Below are positions 25,079-33,738 of a DNA stretch of 64,000 nucleotides, piece by piece. The stretch is taken from contig CADCCA010000001.1 of assembly GCA_902799855.1 (NCBI GenBank), forward strand, positions 1 through 64,000, read 5' to 3'. The first letter of the stretch is position 1. Each line of letters begins with the position of its first letter. The position numbers were made by a program, and so were the translations under genes. The stretch is from an uncultured Erysipelotrichaceae bacterium (GTDB lineage Bacteria > Bacillota_I > Bacilli_A > RFN20 > CAG-826). The notes under the pieces were generated by a model. The model was given only the letters and a program-made list of their open reading frames with translations, was not told where the DNA came from and ran no database searches.

Positions 25079-27025
25079 ATGAAAAATAAGAACATTTTTC
25101 TTTGCTTAACATCACTAATTAGTGCATCTTTATGTGCTTTTTCGTTTTGCAATAATTTTAATACCAAACCTGTTTACGCTGACATCGATGCAAACAATAG
25201 CCAAGAGGCATTTATTATCAATAACGATGTAGGCGGTTCATCAAAAGATGCTTCTGTTGTTAGTTCCTTGACGATTCCTCGAAAGAGAAACATGATTGGC
25301 GATGATTCATTTTCGAATTGTTCAAACAAGATTTTAGAAAAAGAAGAAATTGAATTTAATATTTATGATGTTCTTTCTGAAAAAAACACTTCACTTCAAA
25401 ACATGCTATCAGCATTTGATGAAGGGACAGATGAATATAAAAAAATAGCAAGGTTATGTGTTGTTACTGAAAGGTGCATTGCAAATTGTAATCAAAAACA
25501 AGTCACATCATTAAGAGAAATTGCTGCAATGGCAAGGAATAGCAACGTTTCAGGCACCAGGTCTACGAATGATGCCATCGTCAATGGTGCACTAGCTTAC
25601 TTTGCTTTATGCAACTATGACTTATCATATGAACTTTTAGCGCACGCTTTTGATGATGAAGTTGAACAATATCCAGATTATTATGTTCCAGTACATGGTT
25701 ATAGGATTTTTCAATCAGATTTAACATATTTCGTAGCGAATGACTCATCAAATACTCCGTCTGGTTTTATTGCTAACCGTCCAGATTTGGAAGGAACTTT
25801 TATTTTTGATGATGGAAACGGTGGAAAATGCATTCGATATCCTGCGATAGGGAATTCATATGAACAGGATTTGAGATTCGCTATACAAACATTTGATTTT
25901 ACTAAAATAAATAAAAAAGTAACTATTAGAGATAGATATGATTTTGAGCCTGATAAATACACTGGTTTAGAGGCTTACGTAATTAATCATTTGTACAACT
26001 TGCAGTTACAAGAAATATTAAAAGTTTACGATTTTCGTATCACTTATGATTTCTCACACTTTTTACGTTTAAAAACTATCAGCAAGTCTAATTCTGTTTG
26101 GACAATTGAAGTAAAAAACCCGAACTCTACACCTGTTGAATTTATATACAACAAGAAAATGTGCCATTTTGATGATGCTAAAAATTGGACAAATTTAACA
26201 GATGTATCTTATAAGACCGTTTCCGGCAATTCAACCGAGATTGTCACTATAAGTGAAAATTTATTTGCTACAAGTGTGAGCTTTTCGTTCTTTAATGGCG
26301 CAACTAAATATATGATTTTCGGCGATGGATTATCTGATAATGGAATGATTGACTTTCGAATTAACCAGAAGTCACAGACTTACAATACCAGAATTCGTTT
26401 AATGGGCAAAGATAATAATAAATGGCTAATTAAATTGAAGAATACAACCAGTAATCAAATGTTGGTTGAATATAATACAAAAATGTGCTTTCATTCCGAT
26501 GCTCAAAATTGGACAGGGCTTCTAGATTTAGCGGAATTTTTTTTACAAGCTGGTGAGACACGTTATATTTACATTTCCGAAAATGGAACAGCCACATCAA
26601 TTGCAATTACTTTAAGTGGCCAAACACTGCATTGTAGTTATTATGCGAACAATTTAAGTACAAGTGGTACAATGTCTTTAAGCTCTTCTTCAAGATCTTC
26701 TAGAATAAGAATTGAAAACAGAGGAAAGTCTGGCACAAAGTGGAACATCAGGGTTAAGAACCCAACTAACCATGATATAATTGTCCATTATAACTGCAAA
26801 ATGTGTTTTGAGGGTGATGCAAAGAATTGGACTGCTCTTGGCAACAATGAACGTATCGTTGTCGTTGAACCTCATAAATATGAAGATATACAAATAAGTG
26901 AAAATTGGTTTGCAACACACATCACATTAAGTTATGTCTCTGGAAGTACGAGATACATAACGTATGCCAATGAACTGAACGTGAATAAATCGATCCATAT
27001 GTATTGGAATACAAAGAGCGCTTAA
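25079..27025 (+). CDS. Secreted protein with three copies of a novel C-terminal domain
   Basis: 648 residues. Signal peptide MKNKNIFLCLTSLISASLCA, probably cleaved near VYADID. The middle part (about 120-320) is unrecognised. The C-terminal 320 residues contain three similar units of about 100 residues (about 320-435, 437-540, 541-640), each with W-x-I-x-[VL]-K-N, then YNxKMCFxxDAxNWxxL, then ISENxxAT and an aromatic, beta-rich end. The same unit ends the protease at 45803, which also shares the signal peptide and promoter. AAAGGAGG site. Probably binds a surface or host target; no enzymatic motif is seen. A lipoprotein gene follows after 2 bases. Confidence 0.8.
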   Translation: MKNKNIFLCLTSLISASLCAFSFCNNFNTKPVYADIDANNSQEAFIINNDVGGSSKDASVVSSLTIPRKRNMIGDDSFSNCSNKILEKEEIEFNIYDVLSEKNTSLQNMLSAFDEGTDEYKKIARLCVVTERCIANCNQKQVTSLREIAAMARNSNVSGTRSTNDAIVNGALAYFALCNYDLSYELLAHAFDDEVEQYPDYYVPVHGYRIFQSDLTYFVANDSSNTPSGFIANRPDLEGTFIFDDGNGGKCIRYPAIGNSYEQDLRFAIQTFDFTKINKKVTIRDRYDFEPDKYTGLEAYVINHLYNLQLQEILKVYDFRITYDFSHFLRLKTISKSNSVWTIEVKNPNSTPVEFIYNKKMCHFDDAKNWTNLTDVSYKTVSGNSTEIVTISENLFATSVSFSFFNGATKYMIFGDGLSDNGMIDFRINQKSQTYNTRIRLMGKDNNKWLIKLKNTTSNQMLVEYNTKMCFHSDAQNWTGLLDLAEFFLQAGETRYIYISENGTATSIAITLSGQTLHCSYYANNLSTSGTMSLSSSSRSSRIRIENRGKSGTKWNIRVKNPTNHDIIVHYNCKMCFEGDAKNWTALGNNERIVVVEPHKYEDIQISENWFATHITLSYVSGSTRYITYANELNVNKSIHMYWNTKSA

Positions 27026-27027
27026 TT

Positions 27028-27666
27028 ATGAAAACAGATTTGATTGTTAAAAGAGCCTCCATTTTTGTTCTATCTATAACGTGCTTAGCATTTACTAGTT
27101 GCAAATATTATGGAGACATAAATTACATTGATGAATATGAAAACGAAACCGAAAAAGGCGCAATTGAACGATTAAGAAACTGGGATATTAATTTGCCAGA
27201 TAACACAGTCCTCATCAAAAAGCAATATAACAAAAACAAAGGATCAGACGGTGGCTTTGATGGTGTCTATTATCATTTTGAAGTAGACAAAGACTTTGAC
27301 TTCAACAAAAATGTACTGTCATCAGATTTAGAATCTTGCAACAAGGTCTTTATGAATTTTTTTAATGCTCACGAAGATTTTGGTGAAGATAGACCGAGTT
27401 TTGAAAATGATGCTTTGTGTTTAATTTCTGTTAGGCTCAAAAATATTTCGGAAACCAATGATAACAATGTTTCAAGCTATACCCATATTTATTTGGATAA
27501 TGATACCGAATATTTAAGAATGGAACAGGTTGGTGATAAAATTTTTGTTGGGAAAGGATATTTTGTTCTTCAAGAAAGTAATCACAACTCTAAATATTTA
27601 TACTCTTTCCTTCGTATTGATAGTTCGGAACGGCAAGTTACTATAATTGATAATGATAATACTTAA
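27028..27666 (+). CDS. Putative lipoprotein
   Basis: 212 residues from ATG 27028; an earlier in-frame ATG at 27004 lies inside the preceding gene. Signal sequence VKRASIFVLSITCLAFTSC with a lipobox-like FTSC (Cys25), weaker than consensus. The mature part is acidic and beta-rich, no family recognised. It starts 2 bases after the secreted repeat protein and is likely cotranscribed with it, so the two may work together on the outer face of the membrane. Confidence 0.65.
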   Translation: MKTDLIVKRASIFVLSITCLAFTSCKYYGDINYIDEYENETEKGAIERLRNWDINLPDNTVLIKKQYNKNKGSDGGFDGVYYHFEVDKDFDFNKNVLSSDLESCNKVFMNFFNAHEDFGEDRPSFENDALCLISVRLKNISETNDNNVSSYTHIYLDNDTEYLRMEQVGDKIFVGKGYFVLQESNHNSKYLYSFLRIDSSERQVTIIDNDNT

Positions 27667-27894
27667 AACATAGAAAATATACCATAAATTACCATATTTA
27701 CTAATAAGGATTACCTTGCCTCTCTTGGAAAAATGTCGGTGGCAGATAATTGAAATCACGATTGTAGTATCAATCGATTCTTGCAAATCCATAGCCCAAT
27801 ATGGTATAGCGTAATAATGAAATATCGTCATATCATTAATGATAATGACGAGCCCATTTAAGATTTGTTGCTATAAACAATAAGGATATTAGAA

Positions 27895-28320
27895 TGAAAA
27901 AATAGCAACCTTTGTATTATTAAGTTTTTTAATGATCACTCTTGAGACGACCGCTACAGCAAAGGGTAATCCAGAACTAGAGAACATTAGAAAGCAAATC
28001 GCGGAACTCGATAAAAAATCTCTCGCTCGAACTATGCGATTTCAGAAGGAATCGACTTTGAAAGCACAATTGATTCGCTTAAAGAGTATAAAACCTTACG
28101 TGAAGAATTAGATAGACAATATATAAGCGCAATGGTCAATGCGAAGGTGTATACACCTGATATGCTAAGAGCCGCTCTAAAGATTATCGCTCAACAACAA
28201 AAAGACACTCCTGAAGGAAAGAAGAAAATCATTGCAACTCTTTTTTCTGTCATTGTATTTACAAAGCTTAAAAATATTATTTTCAAAATACTTAATTTTT
28301 ATTGCAGAAATGGTGTTTAG
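27895..28320 (+). pseudogene. Broken secreted-protein gene
   Basis: ATGAAAAAATAG at 27895 is one A short of a frame that would read MKKIATFVLLSFLMITLETTATA, a signal peptide, then KGNPELENIRKQIAELDKKSLA. A second shift near 28030 leads into NYAISEGIDFESTIDSLKEYKTLREELDRQYISAMV, which runs to a stop at 28320. Two frameshifts make this a relic of a small helical exported protein. Its end overlaps the opposite-strand gene. The 230 bases before it (27667-27894) show nothing else. Confidence 0.6.
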
Positions 28321-30201
28321 AACAATCCACAAAACTATAGGAACAGAAGCAATCGTTAAAACTACTGGAATTTTGGGAGATTCAGTAAAGATTTTCTTAA
28401 ATAAGGTAACATAATCACTCGCTGAAGTCTCGGTAGTATCAACCTTGGATATCAGGCCATAACTAAAAATACCAGTTAATAAACCGATTAAAGAGAAAAC
28501 AATTCCATACCTTTGATATGTTTGGGAACTTATTAAATTTCCGCTTCTCCAATGAGTATTGGCTGTTTCATCGAGAAACCTTTCAGACCTTGTTAAGCCG
28601 ATGCAACCAAAAATGATATCAAAAATAGCGTTAGAATCTTCCTTTGAACTGTATGAAGAACTATTGTGACAAGCATCAATTTTAGAATAGACTGTTGCAA
28701 GCTTAGCAAGCTTAACGTTCAGCAAAGGTTTAAAAGAGGATTTACTGACCATTTCTTTTATGTATTCGACAAAAACGCTATTAACTAATAGAGAAATGCT
28801 TCCGACAGCAAGAGCATTACAAACATAAATAAAATCCCAAAATGAATAGATTCTAATTTGATGAGATGCGGCGGATTTAACGACTTTGTTCTTTCTGTCC
28901 TTTAAAAAATTATTTATAGAGTTAATATTGACCGTTTCATCTATCGCTGACACGGTGGCCAAAGAATCATCGAAATAAAGGTGTTCAGTTGGCTTTTGCA
29001 GAAAATCATATATTTTTTCTTTATATAGTGTGTAATTGCACCCTCCTGTAAAACTATCTTGAATAAATCTCCAGAGTGTATGTTCGTCGTAACTGTGTTG
29101 GAAGGCAACCAGCAAAGTAAAGTAATCGTAATATATCATTGGTGAAATGTTATCTTTGCTCAAATAGTTGTCATCAACTGTAAATTTTAAATAGATTCCT
29201 TTATTATTTGATAATTTATTTGCTATTTTTTTGTTTGCAATATTTCTATATTCTGGAAGTGCAGATGTATTGGGATCGTCGTAAATAGGGAACCGTTTTT
29301 TAAAGCCTAAGAAATTATTTAAATCAATAAATGAAAAAATCTTAGGCAAATAATTACATGTTTTTGTAACTTGCTTTGATTTTTCAATAGCCTCTTCAAT
29401 TAAATAGTTGCAGTTGTTAGAATCATAGTTAATACTCGGAAGAAATGAATCTGCAACCCCATTCTTCAATAAAGAAATATTAAGAACTCCACTTTTTGAG
29501 ACAACAGCTATTACTTTGACATCGTTAGTAAAAATGCTTATCGTATCAAAATAATCTTTGATTTTGCCAATGCTTTTGATTAGCGAATTAGCCTTTAAAA
29601 CAAACAAAGTACTTTTGTATGCTTTTGTTAACTCTTCTTTAAATGGCGCAATCAGTTTATAATACTCGTCAAAAACTTTTTTATTCAACTCAAAATTGCT
29701 GCCCTCAACATTTTTCATTAAATCAATTGTCGTTTTCTTTAATGAACCTTTATCGACAATTCTAGGATTAATGTGCCCATCGTCAATGCCATATTTATAT
29801 ATATCATCAATGTTGTCGCTTACATATTTTAAGCATTTTTTGAAAGAAGCTTTTATATTATCCTTAATACTTTTTGAACTAATAATTTTTATTATCTCAA
29901 CATTATTTAGAAGGAATAACACAAAATTATTTTTCGCTAAATCGCATATTTTTGGAGGAACAAAACTGCCTTTTTTGTTAATATATTCGTATCTTTTAAC
30001 TTGTTTTGATAAAGGTAAGTTCTGCTCGTTAAGAAAATAATCAATAAACTCGTTTGTTAAAAATGTACCCTGTTCTTGATTGATGTTAACCGATTTATTA
30101 GCTAGTCTCTTAAGAATTGTAGAGTAACAACACAAGTAAGGAAAAGAACGAGTGCAAAACATTACATAATTTGTTTTGATTGAAATAGAATTGTTTAGCA
30201 T
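28177..30201 (-). CDS. Large unknown membrane-anchored protein, 674 aa
   Basis: No family recognised. The first 430 residues are soluble and Asn/Lys-rich; hydrophobic segments lie near 455-475 (FIYVCNALAVGSISLLVNSVF), 565-590 (RYGIVFSLIGLLTGIFSYGLI) and 615-640 (IPVVLTIASVPIVLWIVLNTI). It is alone on the minus strand, its 3' end overlaps a pseudogene, and the nucleotidyltransferase 125 bases upstream runs the same way. The neighbourhood (MNT-type nucleotidyltransferase, Thoeris pair) makes a defence role conceivable, but no motif supports it. Confidence 0.6.
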   Translation of the reverse strand: MLNNSISIKTNYVMFCTRSFPYLCCYSTILKRLANKSVNINQEQGTFLTNEFIDYFLNEQNLPLSKQVKRYEYINKKGSFVPPKICDLAKNNFVLFLLNNVEIIKIISSKSIKDNIKASFKKCLKYVSDNIDDIYKYGIDDGHINPRIVDKGSLKKTTIDLMKNVEGSNFELNKKVFDEYYKLIAPFKEELTKAYKSTLFVLKANSLIKSIGKIKDYFDTISIFTNDVKVIAVVSKSGVLNISLLKNGVADSFLPSINYDSNNCNYLIEEAIEKSKQVTKTCNYLPKIFSFIDLNNFLGFKKRFPIYDDPNTSALPEYRNIANKKIANKLSNNKGIYLKFTVDDNYLSKDNISPMIYYDYFTLLVAFQHSYDEHTLWRFIQDSFTGGCNYTLYKEKIYDFLQKPTEHLYFDDSLATVSAIDETVNINSINNFLKDRKNKVVKSAASHQIRIYSFWDFIYVCNALAVGSISLLVNSVFVEYIKEMVSKSSFKPLLNVKLAKLATVYSKIDACHNSSSYSSKEDSNAIFDIIFGCIGLTRSERFLDETANTHWRSGNLISSQTYQRYGIVFSLIGLLTGIFSYGLISKVDTTETSASDYVTLFKKIFTESPKIPVVLTIASVPIVLWIVLNTISAIKIKYFENNIFKLCKYNDRKKSCNDFLLSFRSVFLLLSDNL

Positions 30202-30325
30202 AAAGATTGTTGTTAATAGATTCTTTTAGTATAAACGATAACTAGATAAAAACAAATGCTTATGAGATGAATATTGATTTTTTAAGGAATACTTTGAGCT
30301 TGCTCGTAACTGGCATGGTTGAAAC

Positions 30326-30736
30326 CTAGTAAGCTTCTGACGAACTATAAATCACTTTACCATATCCTAAAATCCATCCTATCAAACGATTTGATTGACC
30401 AACTTTAATACTATTCAAATCTGGCTTTTGCCCGGAAAGCATCGTAAATTCATCACAAAATAACTTCAGCATTAATTTATTTAACGGATCATACTTTTCA
30501 AAAATTACAAGCAAATCGATATCTGAGTGATTGCGATTACTCCCTTTTGTGAGCGAACCATATAGTATTATTGTCTTAACATTTCTAAAAGAGGTATCGA
30601 ATTTCTTGATGATGCTTTTTGTAATCTTTTTAACCTCAAAAATAGTCATTTGCGGTTTTTCTTTTAAAAATTCTAGAGATCGTTTTTTGGGTTGTTCAAT
30701 TATAAAAGAATCAATCGGCTTGAATTCTTTGACCAA
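30326..30736 (-). CDS. MNT-type nucleotidyltransferase domain protein
   Basis: 136 residues of the DNA polymerase beta-like nucleotidyltransferase fold. IILYGSLTKGSNRNHSDIDLLVIFE gives the G-S motif (Gly60-Ser61) and the metal-binding Asp72-x-Asp74. Minimal enzymes like this are often antitoxins that modify HEPN toxins; no HEPN partner is found beside it. It is divergent from the Thoeris genes, with 126 bases between. An antitoxin remnant or an antibiotic-type nucleotidyltransferase are both possible. Confidence 0.75.
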   Translation of the reverse strand: MVKEFKPIDSFIIEQPKKRSLEFLKEKPQMTIFEVKKITKSIIKKFDTSFRNVKTIILYGSLTKGSNRNHSDIDLLVIFEKYDPLNKLMLKLFCDEFTMLSGQKPDLNSIKVGQSNRLIGWILGYGKVIYSSSEAY

Positions 30737-30846
30737 CTTATAAATATTTTTATATCACCATAATTCCTAATTACTGTAAGAAAATATTAGCAACTGTTTG
30801 TTTGGGTATAAAAAACATTGTTCATAACAAACAAGGTCAAATGATG

Positions 30847-30852
30847 TATAAT
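30847..30852 (+). promoter_or_regulatory. -10 box of the Thoeris operon
   Basis: TATAAT 10 bases before ATG 30863, so the leader would be only about 4 bases. No clear -35 at the standard distance. Confidence 0.55.
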
Positions 30853-30862
30853 GACTTTAAAT

Positions 30863-31705
30863 ATGTGGAAAAAGAAAAATGCAATCAAATCTCTAAACTG
30901 GTCTTTATCTATTTCTTCTTTTATTGGGGCACTTTTGTCTTTTATATTACTTCCAAGTAATTTATGGTGGATTGGGCTAATTATATTTGTAGCAACATTT
31001 ATAATAGTGTTTTTTACAATATATTTAGTATTAAGATTCAAGAAGAGCCACAGAATCTCTGGTAGAGGCTCGGTTTTTATTGAATCTAGGTATGGTAATG
31101 TTTTGAACATTAAAAAAGATAAACGTGAAAAATCAAAACCGGTTGTTGTAATTCCTGTTAATTCTTCGTTTGACACTATAGTGGAAGATAGCCCAAGCAT
31201 TGTAGACAGAATTGTTGAGGGGACTTCGATTCATGGACAATGGTTAAGACAATATGCATCAACACCAGAATCATTAGAAAAACTCAATAAAGATATTAAT
31301 CAGTTTATTGCTGGCAAACAATGGTCTCCTATTAAAGTTTTAAAAAATAAAAGAGGCAATAAGGATGTATATCCATTGGGTAGTTATGTTTTTGTTGAGA
31401 GGGATGACTATACATTTTTGCTTTTTGCTTTAACTGAATTTAATGAACATAATAAAGTAATTAAAAAAGACGCTGAGGAATTCACATATTTAATGAAACA
31501 ACTAATGGATATTACTGATGAATGTGCCGGCAAACATGTTTATGTACCAGTTATGGGCACAAAGATTGCGCTATTCGGAATAGATGAATTATCTTCATTC
31601 GAATATATTAAAAATGCTGCTTTGAACAAAAAGTGCTCCTTAAGGGCATCAATATCTATCGTTATTTATGAAGGTTCTAGGGACAAAGTATCAATTTATG
31701 ATTAA
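30863..31705 (+). CDS. thsA: ThsA-like TM-macro effector of type II Thoeris
   Basis: 280 residues. Two membrane helices near the N-terminus (about 12-31 and 35-57) precede a macro-like domain: VVVIPVNSSFDTIV, YPLGSYVFVERDDY and VYVPVMGTKIALFGID match the phosphate-binding loops of the DUF6430/macro group. In type II Thoeris a two-helix macro protein binds a TIR-made ADP-ribose signal (reported as His-ADPR) and then damages the membrane. ATG 30863 is chosen over 30851, which overlaps the TATAAT. The TIR gene follows 12 bases later with its own AAGGAGG site. Domain order and pairing give good support. Confidence 0.82.
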   Translation: MWKKKNAIKSLNWSLSISSFIGALLSFILLPSNLWWIGLIIFVATFIIVFFTIYLVLRFKKSHRISGRGSVFIESRYGNVLNIKKDKREKSKPVVVIPVNSSFDTIVEDSPSIVDRIVEGTSIHGQWLRQYASTPESLEKLNKDINQFIAGKQWSPIKVLKNKRGNKDVYPLGSYVFVERDDYTFLLFALTEFNEHNKVIKKDAEEFTYLMKQLMDITDECAGKHVYVPVMGTKIALFGIDELSSFEYIKNAALNKKCSLRASISIVIYEGSRDKVSIYD

Positions 31706-31717
31706 GGAGGCGTTGCT

Positions 31718-32344
31718 ATGAGCCATAGAGTGTTTATTAGTTTTAAAAAAGAAGATCGTCGATATAAAGATGCAATTGTTAAAAGACTTGAAGAAAAAGA
31801 AATACAAGTTAATCACTTAGACGAAACGATTCAATCAGACAATATTGATTATGTAATGCAACAAATTCGAGATAAATGGCAAGGATCAACAACAGTTACC
31901 GTATTTTTGATAGGCGAACACTCATCAGAAAACGAGGGTGTTGATATTCATGGAAGAAATCACCAAAGCTTTATAATCAGGGAATTGAGGTCTGCTCTTT
32001 CCGATAGAGACGGGAATCCTCGTGATGGCATTCTTGGTGTTGTTTTGCCAGAAATGGAACAAAAAGTTTACGGTGGTTCATATAAATGCGAACATTGTCA
32101 ACAAACGATAAATGTTGTCAATATAGATGATTCAACCGTAATTAGAGAGTTCTCTAAAAACTATTACTTAAAAGCGAATCAATGCGGACATTATGACGAA
32201 GATGGTCGTTTTTGTGTTTTATGCAGATATAGTGAATTTATGAATGATCCTGGAAAATATATTGATAGAGCATATGATAAAACCAATGAATCAATCGCTA
32301 AGTGTGTAACTTATAAAGGAATTAATCATAGAGGTAATTACTGA
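31718..32344 (+). CDS. thsB: ThsB-like TIR-domain protein of type II Thoeris
   Basis: 208 residues. Starts with MSHRVFISFKKEDRRYKDAIVKRLEE, the TIR-like (DUF1863) opening; SFIIRELRSAL places a Glu at residue 89, where TIR NADases carry the catalytic acid. The C-terminal part has Cys124-x-x-Cys127, Cys156 and Cys166-x-x-Cys169 with His158, a likely zinc site within an insertion. In Thoeris, ThsB senses phage infection and turns NAD+ into the second messenger for ThsA. AAGGAGG before the ATG. Followed by a repeat-containing spacer and two ATPase genes. Confidence 0.82.
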   Translation: MSHRVFISFKKEDRRYKDAIVKRLEEKEIQVNHLDETIQSDNIDYVMQQIRDKWQGSTTVTVFLIGEHSSENEGVDIHGRNHQSFIIRELRSALSDRDGNPRDGILGVVLPEMEQKVYGGSYKCEHCQQTINVVNIDDSTVIREFSKNYYLKANQCGHYDEDGRFCVLCRYSEFMNDPGKYIDRAYDKTNESIAKCVTYKGINHRGNY

Positions 32345-32362
32345 TTAGAGAATGTTTCATCA

Positions 32363-32458
32363 ATCATAGTAAATCAGCAAAAGTGCTATAAATAAATCAT
32401 AGTAAATCAGCAAATATGCTTTAGAAAAATCATAGTAAATCAGCAAATATTGTTGACT
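32363..32458. repeat. Three direct repeats, 33-bp period
   Basis: A 19-base core, ATCATAGTAAATCAGCAAA, occurs at 32363, 32396 and 32429, exactly 33 bases apart, separated by variable 14-base spacers. The third copy ends next to the TTGACT -35 box of the ATPase genes. The period is close to three helical turns, so bound proteins would sit on one face. Only three copies and no cas genes: an operator array is more likely than CRISPR. Confidence 0.85.
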
Positions 32459-32481
32459 TAATTGGTTTTTATTTATAAAAT
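32453..32481 (+). promoter_or_regulatory. Promoter of the ATPase pair
   Basis: TTGACT (32453-32458), 17-base spacer, TAAAAT (32476-32481). ATG 32488 is 6 bases after the -10, so the mRNA should be leaderless. Confidence 0.7.
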
Positions 32482-32487
32482 ACAAAC

Positions 32488-33732
32488 ATGAACCTTATTA
32501 GAGAAGATTATTTCCAAAAACTTGACCAATGGTGGAACAGCAATAGAAAAGAAGCCGTTATTGTTTTGGGGGTTAAAGAAGTAGGCAAAACTCATTTGAT
32601 TAAAGAATGGCTTAAAGATAGAAATATACCCAATACTTTTTTAGATGAAGAAAAATATAAAAATATTAAAGATATATTCAGCGAGGTGAAATCAACGACA
32701 TTTGACACGTCTTTAGCGATTGTCAACAAACTTATGTATGACGGTTTAGAAAAATTAATTGTCATTGATGGAGTAATGCCTACTGATGAAGTTATTGTCC
32801 AATTAAAATCGCTTTGTTCTAATTCTAAACATCGTTACATATTAATTAGCGATTATGTAGAGTATGTATTTAATAATATAAGGTTTTTGCCTGTTGGCTC
32901 TATGTATAAAATGTTAGTAAAACCCTTATCATTTAAGGAATACTGCAATGTTAAATTTAATAAATACATGATTGATTCTTTGCTAACGGTTTTGCTCAAT
33001 GAAGAAGGGACTAAACTGCCATTTATTGATAAATTTGAAAGTGCTTGGGAAGAATATTCTCGTTTCGGCGGATTTCCTTCTGTTGTTGAAACTTTGCTTA
33101 ACAAAGGAATGGTGGCGGCAGATAAGGAACTGCTCAGGATAAAAAACGAAATAAATTCTTTTGTCAATAACTTACCATTTTCAAATAGTTTGACTTCGTT
33201 GTTAGATAACTTTTCTAATGAGAGAAGTTCTATATATAAGAGGTATATTTTTTCTTCTATTACACAAAATGGAACCTATCAAAGATTCAAAAGAGCAATA
33301 AATATTCTAGCAAAGATAGGTATTATCGGCGTGCTTCCAATAGAAGGCGAGCAAGTTAATTTTGAATATTGCGATTTATTTTTATGTGATCCAGGACTTG
33401 AACACATCTGGGGTAGTAAAACCAATAGAGAACACGCAATAGAATCAGTAGTGTATTCATATGGCGTAAGGAATGGTTATAAGCCTTATCGATTAGTTTT
33501 AGATGCAAACAGAATTATTGATATTGTTTATGATGATCAAATACCTTTGGCTATTGATATCAAACTTAAAGATACAAATTCTTCAACTTTAAGCGCCGCT
33601 AAGTTTGATTATTTTAGAGAAAAAGGTATGACATATAAACCTTTTATTCTTGTGGATAAAGGTTATACATCTTCAAGGCACGTTGATAAAGCGTGGATTC
33701 TTCCAATATGGGCCTTTTTGTTAATGGAGTAA
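32488..33732 (+). CDS. AAA_14/DUF4143-type ATPase with degenerate Walker B
   Basis: 414 residues. N-terminal STAND/archaeal-ATPase-like domain with Walker A GVKEVGKT (28-35); the Walker B region reads LIVIDGVMP, with Gly where the catalytic Glu is expected. The C-terminal domain fits DUF4143, and IVYDDQIPLAIDIKLKD looks like a PD-(D/E)xK nuclease core. Six bases separate it from a second, intact ATPase of the same family, so this may be a regulatory partner. No Shine-Dalgarno. Such proteins are widespread in AT-rich gut bacteria without a proven role. Confidence 0.78.
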   Translation: MNLIREDYFQKLDQWWNSNRKEAVIVLGVKEVGKTHLIKEWLKDRNIPNTFLDEEKYKNIKDIFSEVKSTTFDTSLAIVNKLMYDGLEKLIVIDGVMPTDEVIVQLKSLCSNSKHRYILISDYVEYVFNNIRFLPVGSMYKMLVKPLSFKEYCNVKFNKYMIDSLLTVLLNEEGTKLPFIDKFESAWEEYSRFGGFPSVVETLLNKGMVAADKELLRIKNEINSFVNNLPFSNSLTSLLDNFSNERSSIYKRYIFSSITQNGTYQRFKRAINILAKIGIIGVLPIEGEQVNFEYCDLFLCDPGLEHIWGSKTNREHAIESVVYSYGVRNGYKPYRLVLDANRIIDIVYDDQIPLAIDIKLKDTNSSTLSAAKFDYFREKGMTYKPFILVDKGYTSSRHVDKAWILPIWAFLLME

Positions 33733-33738
33733 ACGATT

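Noticed and set aside
32363..32458. Possible CRISPR array (33-bp-period repeats)
   Set aside because: Only three copies, 14-base spacers that are too short, and no cas genes; an operator array explains it better.
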